A stretch of 10,689 nt of DNA from Methanoregulaceae archaeon UBA288. GTDB lineage: Archaea; Halobacteriota; Methanomicrobia; Methanomicrobiales; Methanospirillaceae. The DNA is taken from positions 6,672 through 17,360 of the forward strand of contig DAEF01000108.1 in assembly GCA_002495225.1 (NCBI GenBank), in the 5' to 3' direction. Positions 6,499 through 10,689 of this stretch are shown piece by piece (position 1 is the stretch's first letter; the number at the start of each line of letters is the position of its first letter). The position numbers were made by a program, and so were the translations under genes. Under the pieces are notes generated by a model, which saw only the letters and a list, made by a program, of their open reading frames with translations, did no database searches and was not told the origin of the DNA.

Positions 6499-7734
6499 GT
6501 GGAACCGACGATAACAGAGGCTCCGGCCGGCACGATGGACGTGAAAAAGAAGGACGCCGGGGTTCTTCTCAGAGTGGCGCTCGTCTCGTTGCTGATAAAC
6601 GGCGCGCTTGTGCTGATCAAGCTGTTCCTCTCGTCCTCCACGGGAAGCCTGTCGCTCAGGGCCGACGCCGTGCACTCGTTCATCGATCTCTTCGGGTCCG
6701 GCGCGCTCATCCTCGGCCTTTTCATATCCCGGAGAAAAAGCAGCGCGTTCCCCTACGGCCTCTATAAAGTGGAGAACATCGTTGCCATCGTCATCTCTTT
6801 CCTGCTCTTCGGCACCGCGTACGAGATCATGCACCAGGCAGTGTTCGCCACGTCCGAGATCCATGGAATCAGCGGGTGGACCCTTGCCGTCACCGCCTCC
6901 CTGATCCTGGTCCCCTTCCTCTTCGGGAGGTACGAAGTCCGGATGGGGACCCGGTTCAACTCCCCCAGCCTCGTCGCCGACGGGAAGAACTTCACCGCCG
7001 ACGTTCTCTCGTCAGCGGTCGTCTTCTTCGGCCTCCTGGGGCAGTATCTGCAGTTCCCCGTCGACCGGATCGCTGCCGTCATCGTTGCCGTTTTCATCGT
7101 CATCGCCGGCTGGGAGATCCTCGTGAGCGGGATGCGGGTGTTGCTCGATGCCTCGATCGACCTCCCGACCCTGGAGACCATACGATCGATCATCATCCGC
7201 GATCCCGCCGTTGTCGAGGTGAAGAGCCTGATGGGGAGGAACTCGGGGAGATACGTGTTCGTCGAAGCCGACATCACGGTCCGGACCGCGAACCTCGAAA
7301 AGGCGCATCAGGTCAGCCAGCGGATCGAGCGGGAGATCCTGAAAGCCGTCCCGAACGTTGAGCATCCTGTGATCCACTACGAGCCGTGGCATACCACGAA
7401 GATCCGGTACGCCGTGCCGCTTGCCGATTACGAGGGAACGGTCAGCGGCCATTTCGGCGAGGCTCCCTTCTTCGCCCTGGTGGATATCGATATCCTCGCC
7501 AGAAGCGTGGAACGGACCGAGGTCGTTGCGAACCCCCAGCAGGACATGACGAAGGGTAAGGGGATTGCAGTGGCAAATTTCCTGCTGACGTTCAAACCGG
7601 CGGTCGTCGCGACACGGGAAAACATCACCGGCAAGGGGCCGGGATACGTATTCGCGGAGGCGGGATTAGAGACGATCCGGACTGAAGCCGAAGACCTGGG
7701 TTCATTCACCAGGGAATGTCTCGAGAGGCTCTAG
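6499..7734 (+). CDS. Cation diffusion facilitator (CDF) transporter fused to a C-terminal NifX-type (FeMo-cofactor-binding-like) domain
   Basis: CDF proteins export divalent metals (Zn, Fe, Mn, Co, Ni) in exchange for protons. The 411-residue product has six likely membrane helices near 23-45, 52-76, 92-112, 126-143, 165-184 and 188-210. Metal-site positions read Asp56/His59/Asp63 in helix 2 (RADAVHSFID) and Asp161/Asn164/Asp168 in helix 5 (ADGKNFTAD). The Asn replaces a residue that is usually His or Asp. A cytoplasmic CDF domain follows (about 215-297, ending VIHYEPW). Residues about 302-411 match the dinitrogenase iron-molybdenum cofactor fold (PF02579): RYAVPLADYEGTVSGHFGEA with His319, then NPQQDM and FLLTFKPAVVAT. 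This fusion is known in some archaea and clostridia and may sense or bind metal. GTG6499 follows AGGAGGT by nine bases. The gene is less GC-rich than those at the left. Confidence 0.92.
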   Translation: MEPTITEAPAGTMDVKKKDAGVLLRVALVSLLINGALVLIKLFLSSSTGSLSLRADAVHSFIDLFGSGALILGLFISRRKSSAFPYGLYKVENIVAIVISFLLFGTAYEIMHQAVFATSEIHGISGWTLAVTASLILVPFLFGRYEVRMGTRFNSPSLVADGKNFTADVLSSAVVFFGLLGQYLQFPVDRIAAVIVAVFIVIAGWEILVSGMRVLLDASIDLPTLETIRSIIIRDPAVVEVKSLMGRNSGRYVFVEADITVRTANLEKAHQVSQRIEREILKAVPNVEHPVIHYEPWHTTKIRYAVPLADYEGTVSGHFGEAPFFALVDIDILARSVERTEVVANPQQDMTKGKGIAVANFLLTFKPAVVATRENITGKGPGYVFAEAGLETIRTEAEDLGSFTRECLERL

Positions 7735-8056
7735 TCCCTCGTCTGGTTGCCGAGTGAAAGAGATCCCGTCAAGGGTTCGCTCTCGTGGATCGGCAGAAAG
7801 TCACGTTCACCCGATGGTGGTATCATCGCTGCCTCGCAACCGTGACGCGAGTGCCGCTGGCAACCGTGCCTCCTGCACCAGGTGCAACCTCCTCCAGCTC
7901 TGGGCATCCGCCGCATGACGAGCCGGTAACGGAGAATCCCGTATTTCGGCGGATTCGAACAGGAGTACGGCGACCGCTCGACAATGGGCGGTCGGTGCCC
8001 TGCAGCAAACCCGTCACGAGCGGCGGAGCATGCCCGTGTCGAAGTGCTCTCTGCAC
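7735..8056. other. Intergenic stretch without a recognisable gene
   Basis: No open frame here has a motif or convincing start. It contains a 9-base direct repeat GCAACCGTG (7836-7844 and 7860-7868) and a 13-base odd palindrome TGCACC-A-GGTGCA (7874-7886). Neither has a clear role. Short tRNA-like strings also occur but do not fold into a tRNA. Confidence 0.5.
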
Positions 8057-8215
8057 CTATTTGCCCGCAAGGGGAACCTGACAGTCGGGGCAGGTCTGGC
8101 TACGGCAGGGAGTCCCTCGCGTCTTCGGATATTCTTTACCGCACTTGGGACAGACGCACGCATCCGGGGGCGCTCCCCTCCGCTGCATTCCCATTCCCGG
8201 TCCTGTGGTCGGCAT
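8057..8215 (-). CDS. Small zinc-ribbon protein (52 residues)
   Basis: The peptide begins MPTTGPGMGMQRRG and continues with a compact Cys-rich core, CVCPKCGKEYPKTRGTPC followed by RSQTCPDC. Two Cys-x2-Cys knuckles (22/25 and 42/45) with extra Cys20 and Cys37 form a rubredoxin/zinc-ribbon-like site. Small stand-alone proteins and tails with the pattern CxCPkCGyxxPhxrGxPCxxxxCPkCG are common in methanogens and anaerobes; their role is unknown. ATG8215 is preceded by GGAG seven bases away, and a TATA box CTTTATCATC lies about 39 bases upstream. This layout supports the short start rather than the longer frame reaching 8455. It ends with TAG at 8057-8059. It is probably monocistronic. Confidence 0.75.
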   Translation of the reverse strand: MPTTGPGMGMQRRGAPPDACVCPKCGKEYPKTRGTPCRSQTCPDCQVPLAGK

Positions 8216-8247
8216 AACAGTTCTCCGGTCCAATACTGTGAGTGGAA

Positions 8248-8257
8248 GATGATAAAG
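8248..8257 (-). promoter_or_regulatory. TATA box of the small zinc-ribbon gene
   Basis: The minus strand reads CTTTATCATC, centred about 39 bases before ATG8215. A start about 25 bases downstream would give a leader of about 13 bases containing the GGAG site. The promoter is well formed compared with the other boxes in this window. Confidence 0.6.
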
Positions 8258-8277
8258 GGATGGGGGGGCGGAGGGGG
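8257..8277 (+). other. G-rich tract, possible G-quadruplex
   Basis: The plus strand has GGG, then seven G, then GG and five G within 21 bases, enough for four runs of three guanines. It adjoins the TATA box of the zinc-ribbon gene on its upstream side, where the archaeal BRE is located. It could form a quadruplex on the template strand or simply be G-rich DNA. Confidence 0.3.
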
Positions 8278-8451
8278 AACGACGCGGGGTTCCACTCTCA
8301 AAGGGCGCAGTTCCGGGTACGTGCGATTCTGCCCGTATCTTGATCCCTGGTGGAACCGGGTGCGTCTCGGGGAGAACTGCCGGGTGGTTTCTGTGGGGCC
8401 CACCCGGAGTGATCCACGTCCCCTGTCTTCCGGAAAGAGCCGCAATTGTTG

Positions 8452-8862
8452 TCAATCGCCGCAGACCGCGTCGATGTCCGGTGAATAGGGCTTGATATCG
8501 ATCACCGGCGTCCCGTCGAGGGCATCCAGCCCCCGGACCCGGAGGACACCCCCGTTCATGTCGACGAGGTCGACGATGGAGAGCGCCACCGGGTTCGGTC
8601 TATCGGGCGAACGGGTGGCAAACACCCCGTGCTCGACCGGGTTGTGCGGCGGGGTTGCCCGGAGTGCCGTCCGGTCCGCACGGTCGAACCAGCAGAGCAC
8701 GAAGAGGTGCTTCTTCTCCCCGATTCGGAATAGCCCCGGGCGGTACGGGGGGTCGATGACGATCTCGGAGATCGCGTCCGACAGTCTGCCCTGACGGGGG
8801 GCGTCTCCCCGTTTCCGATACGGGGACCTGACATGGCCGATCGGGTGAAGCTCGATGCTCAT
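8452..8862 (-). CDS. trmO: tRNA (N6-threonylcarbamoyladenosine37-N6)-methyltransferase TrmO (TsaA/UPF0066 family)
   Basis: TrmO uses SAM to methylate t6A37 in tRNA-Thr to m6t6A, helping decoding; it is a small beta-barrel enzyme unrelated to Rossmann methyltransferases. The 136-residue product contains IGHVRSPYRKRGDAPRQG (8-25), SDAISEIVIDPPY, a GIGEKKHL-like segment (FRIGEKKHLFVLCWFDRADR), the family signature GVFATRSPDRPNPVALS (79-95) and LRVRGLDALDGTPVIDIKPY. Length and motifs match archaeal members and the frame is clean. ATG8862 overlaps the stop of the FmdE-family gene (ATGA at 8859-8862), so the two were translationally coupled; AGGAG lies about ten bases upstream. Since the upstream partner is frame-broken near both ends but returns to frame, ribosome delivery to trmO may be affected. 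Confidence 0.92.
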   Translation of the reverse strand: MSIELHPIGHVRSPYRKRGDAPRQGRLSDAISEIVIDPPYRPGLFRIGEKKHLFVLCWFDRADRTALRATPPHNPVEHGVFATRSPDRPNPVALSIVDLVDMNGGVLRVRGLDALDGTPVIDIKPYSPDIDAVCGD

Positions 8863-9479
8863 GGGGTGCGATCTCCTCTCTCCCCGGATAAATCCTCCGC
8901 GCCCGGGATAGAGACCCGCGACCCCCCGATGAGACGGGTCTTCGCGCCCGCGACCGTTTCACCGCCTCGGGCACCGTCGATCGAGGCGTAGATGCGGGCC
9001 ATTTTCGCAGGCACCACCCGCACTTCCCGGGCCCCCCACGGTCTCACCCTTCGGGACCGTCGGCACCCTATCCGCAGGAGCCCGCACGAGGGCCTGGAAC
9101 CGTGACGGATCATTGGACGTTGCCGTGCGCGAAAAGACCTTCTCCCGGAGCTCGTCCATCGCAGACCCTTCAGGGAGATCTGCCTCGCGGACACGGACCG
9201 CTTTGCCGCTCTCCCAGGATATGAAGGAAAGGACGTGGCATCCATTTTCCCGGATGACCAGGTTGCCCCTCCCCGCCGTGCATCCCGTCACCATCCGGAG
9301 AGCATCCATCTCGCGGGCACCGGTCTCCGCGATACAGACGAGCTCCTCGTCGTGCGATTGCTTCACCCGGAGCTCGCTCATCGCGGCGGTCCCTGCCCGG
9401 TATCGCGTGGCCAGTCCGGGACAGGCATGGCCTTGAAACCTGACACACGCCTCGAATGCCGGGTATCCAGAGTGGACAT
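8859..9479 (-). pseudogene. FmdE-family gene (formylmethanofuran dehydrogenase subunit E-like), split by two compensating frame changes and lacking metal ligands
   Basis: FmdE proteins bind metal and often carry a C-terminal zinc ribbon; in methanogens they accompany formylmethanofuran dehydrogenase genes, though their exact role is unclear. ATG9479 reads MSTLDT; one base added in the GGG run (plus strand 9461-9463) would restore PAFEACVRFQGHACPGLATR, the family N-terminus. The middle frame gives QSHDEELVCIAETGAREMDA, MVTGCTAGRGNLVIRENG and ELREKVFSR. Removing one base from the C6 run at 9032-9037 joins it to EVRVVPAKMARIYAS, IDGARGGETVAG and SRVSIPGAEDLSGE, which ends in the original frame. 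The sum is 206 residues, normal for the family. Ligand positions are changed: the first His of FHGHxC is Gln, the Cys of D-A-C is Arg (9313-9315), and all four expected C-terminal zinc-ribbon cysteines are Gly or Ser. Its stop overlaps trmO. Confidence 0.75.
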
Positions 9480-10294
9480 GAGACTCTTTTTCGTTCTCGC
9501 ACGCGCCAGTTCCAGTACCTTACGTTTGTAGCTACTCCGATGGTGCGATTGCCGGTCCTCCGTGGACCACGCATCACGCACCCGCAAGTTCCCCGACGAC
9601 CACCGGAATACCGTAACGAACTCCATCACTCGGGGAGTGGCCACATCGTGGCCTCCGTGGACGTGAACCTTGCCACCGGTAACCAGGGCGTAAGCGCGAG
9701 CGGGCGGTGGAGGAGGCAGTGGAGAACCATTGACGGGTCACCGTAGGGGTAGAGGGTCATGAACCGACCGGGCTCGAACAGCGCGAGGAGGACAGGCAAA
9801 AGTTCGGGCGAAGCGACGCCCTGCGAATCAGACCTTGGCCGCACAGGCCCTCGATCCTGTCGCTGGGCAGGACCGACAGGGCGGTGTCGGAAACCGCAGG
9901 TTTATGATTGCAGACTTCGATGTAGTAGTGTGGTCCCGTCCGGCCGCCACGCTGGTACCGGGGATGGGTGGAGGGGCCACGTCCCTTTTCAAACGTCGTC
10001 TTAATTCCGCCAGGAGCTGGCCGTTTTCATGGTGCCGACAGACGATCTGCCGCCCGGTTATTTGTGAGAGGACGAGCGTCGTGCGATCGTGGACGGGAGC
10101 CGATAGCGCGCCTCACAGCCGCATCTCGTGCGCCGCCGATCTGCCAGGGCCTGCCGTGTTCCACCCGGACAGGACCGCGCACGGTCAGCTCCAGAACGAG
10201 GCTGCCGGCAGCCGTATCGGCTCCGAAAACCCCGCCGGTGCGGCGTCGGGGCGGATCTGGGAAACGGTCGCGCGGGTCCACCAGAAATCGCAGC
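9480..10294 (-). other. About 815 bases without an intact gene; frame-jumping coding traces of unknown family
   Basis: No single frame is convincing, but on the minus strand protein-like pieces follow one another in changing frames: LRFLVDPRDRFPD and LVLELTVRGPVRVEHGRPWQ (about 10285-10150), DRTTLVLSQITGRQIVCRHH and LLAELRRRLKRD (about 10090-9990), RYQRGGRTGPHYYIEVCNHK and DTALSVLPSDRIEGLCGQG (about 9960-9850), then LLPVLLALFEPGRFMTLYPY (about 9810-9740) and ALVTGGKVHVHGGHDVATPR (about 9690-9630). This is what an old, multiply frameshifted gene lying just downstream of the membrane-protein gene would look like. I do not recognise the family, and part may be chance. The FmdE promoter should lie in 9490-9540; only a weak ACAAACGT was seen. 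Confidence 0.35.
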
Positions 10295-10582
10295 TCAGTC
10301 CGGGGTGACGAAGTGATCGAGCAGGAGGAACAGCACGACGATCGTGCCCAGGACGAACAGCAGGGCCCCCCACCACGGAACAGGGATCAGGACCACGATC
10401 CTGAGCCGGGAGAGGACGTAGCCGGCCACGACCACGACGACGGCCAGCAGGACCAGGACCGGGAGGTTCTGCCTGATTCTCTCACGCAGAGTGTACGTGC
10501 CGGAGAGCATCGCCCTGTACTGCTCGAACGTGATCTCGCCCCTGATGAACTGCATCTTCAGCGACCGGTCGGGACCTGTCAT
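10295..10582 (-). CDS. Small membrane protein with N-terminal SHOCT-like segment and two transmembrane helices
   Basis: A 95-residue protein. Residues 7-27 (SLKMQFIRGEITFEQYRAML) resemble a SHOCT helix pair, which is a short oligomerisation or tail module often attached to membrane proteins. Two strongly hydrophobic helices follow at about 40-58 (LPVLVLLAVVVVVAGYVLS) and 66-88 (IPVPWWGALLFVLGTIVVLF onward), leaving a short DHFVTPD tail. Arg/Lys residues before helix 1 suggest a cytoplasmic N-terminus. I choose ATG10582, preceded by GAAGGT seven bases away, over the in-frame TTG10588. It may be a membrane anchor or stress-related protein, but no function can be assigned. Normal hydrophobic segments and an unbroken frame suggest it is real. 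Confidence 0.7.
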   Translation of the reverse strand: MTGPDRSLKMQFIRGEITFEQYRAMLSGTYTLRERIRQNLPVLVLLAVVVVVAGYVLSRLRIVVLIPVPWWGALLFVLGTIVVLFLLLDHFVTPD

Positions 10583-10615
10583 TGCCAAACCTTCACTGAT
10601 GGGAGATGATTGTGG

Positions 10616-10689
10616 ATGACCAAAACACTTGCGATCTTCTTTCCAGTTTGTCGAGACGGGCGATCACGCGCGGTCATGAACCCGCGCCG
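10616..10689 (+). CDS. Possible start of a gene running off the right edge
   Basis: ATG10616 follows GGAGATGA (10602-10609) by six bases, the same ribosome binding sequence used by the DUF6125-like gene. The frame stays open for 24 codons to the window end and begins MTKTLAIFFPVCRDGRSRAV. It would diverge from the membrane-protein gene with only 33 bases between starts, and no TATA box is seen at the expected place, so it remains a guess. Confidence 0.22.
   Translation, partial: MTKTLAIFFPVCRDGRSRAVMNPR

Noticed and set aside
7836..7868. 9-base direct repeat GCAACCGTG with a 22-base period
   Set aside because: Only two copies, no array and no linked open frame. It is not a CRISPR or iteron set.
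7741..7965. tRNA-like strings GGTTGCCGAGTG (plus, near 7746) and GTTCGAATCC (minus, near 7960)
   Set aside because: They lie on opposite strands, and neither surrounding sequence forms an acceptor, anticodon and T stem. There is no evidence for a tRNA or attachment site.
8288..8380. Interleaved inverted repeats GGTTCCAC/GTGGAACC and GCAGTTC/GAACTGC (pseudoknot-like order)
   Set aside because: Repeats of 7-8 bases are expected by chance in a few hundred GC-rich bases, and they lie upstream of the promoter rather than in a predicted transcript.
8216..8455. Longer version of the zinc-ribbon protein starting at 8455
   Set aside because: The added part has no motif, crosses the TATA box and ribosome binding site of the short form, and overlaps the end of trmO.

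Overview
This looks like a piece of a GC-rich archaeal chromosome, most likely a hydrogenotrophic methanogen of the order Methanomicrobiales. The evidence is archaeal TATA-like boxes (ATAAATAG, TTTATC) at promoter distance from starts, Shine-Dalgarno sites of the GGAGATGA/GAGGTG type, and the gene content: an FmdE-family gene, a DUF6125-like gene, a CDF transporter fused to a NifX-type domain, and an archaeal Ppx/GppA with an HD domain. The taxonomic call is inference; no rRNA or tRNA gene was seen.

Left part (1-4800, very GC-rich). A calcineurin-like metallophosphoesterase (41-700) without a normal start codon overlaps an intact Ppx/GppA-HD exopolyphosphatase (697-2274) by GTGA. Convergent to it is a diacylglycerol/lipid kinase-like gene (2382-3311, minus) with its own TATA box. 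Upstream on the same strand is a two-gene operon: an intact DUF6125-like protein (4237-4755) overlapping by GTGA a broken DUF5131 (Gp37/Gp68-like) gene (3472-4240).

Middle part. About 770 bases (4799-5568) hold no gene I can recognise. Then follow a small class I SAM methyltransferase (5646-6308) with an intrinsic-type terminator, and a CDF cation transporter with a C-terminal NifX-like domain (6499-7734). The transporter's leader carries a perfect 14-base palindrome and a hairpin overlapping its ribosome binding site. The transporter gene is visibly less GC-rich than the genes on the left.

Right part. A 52-residue zinc-ribbon protein (8057-8215, minus) has a clean archaeal promoter. Next come TrmO (8452-8862, minus) and, overlapping it by ATGA, an FmdE-family gene (8859-9479, minus) split by two compensating single-base frame changes. 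A long stretch with only frame-jumping coding traces (9480-10294) separates these from a small SHOCT-like membrane protein (10295-10582, minus).

The most striking property of the window is erosion. Three separate genes (metallophosphoesterase, DUF5131, FmdE) keep recognisable scaffolds but have lost start codons or reading frame and, in each case, the very His/Cys/Asn residues that bind metal or an Fe-S cluster. Neighbouring large genes (ppx, lipid kinase, transporter, methyltransferase, trmO) read through cleanly. I did not find a clearly new defence or mobile system.
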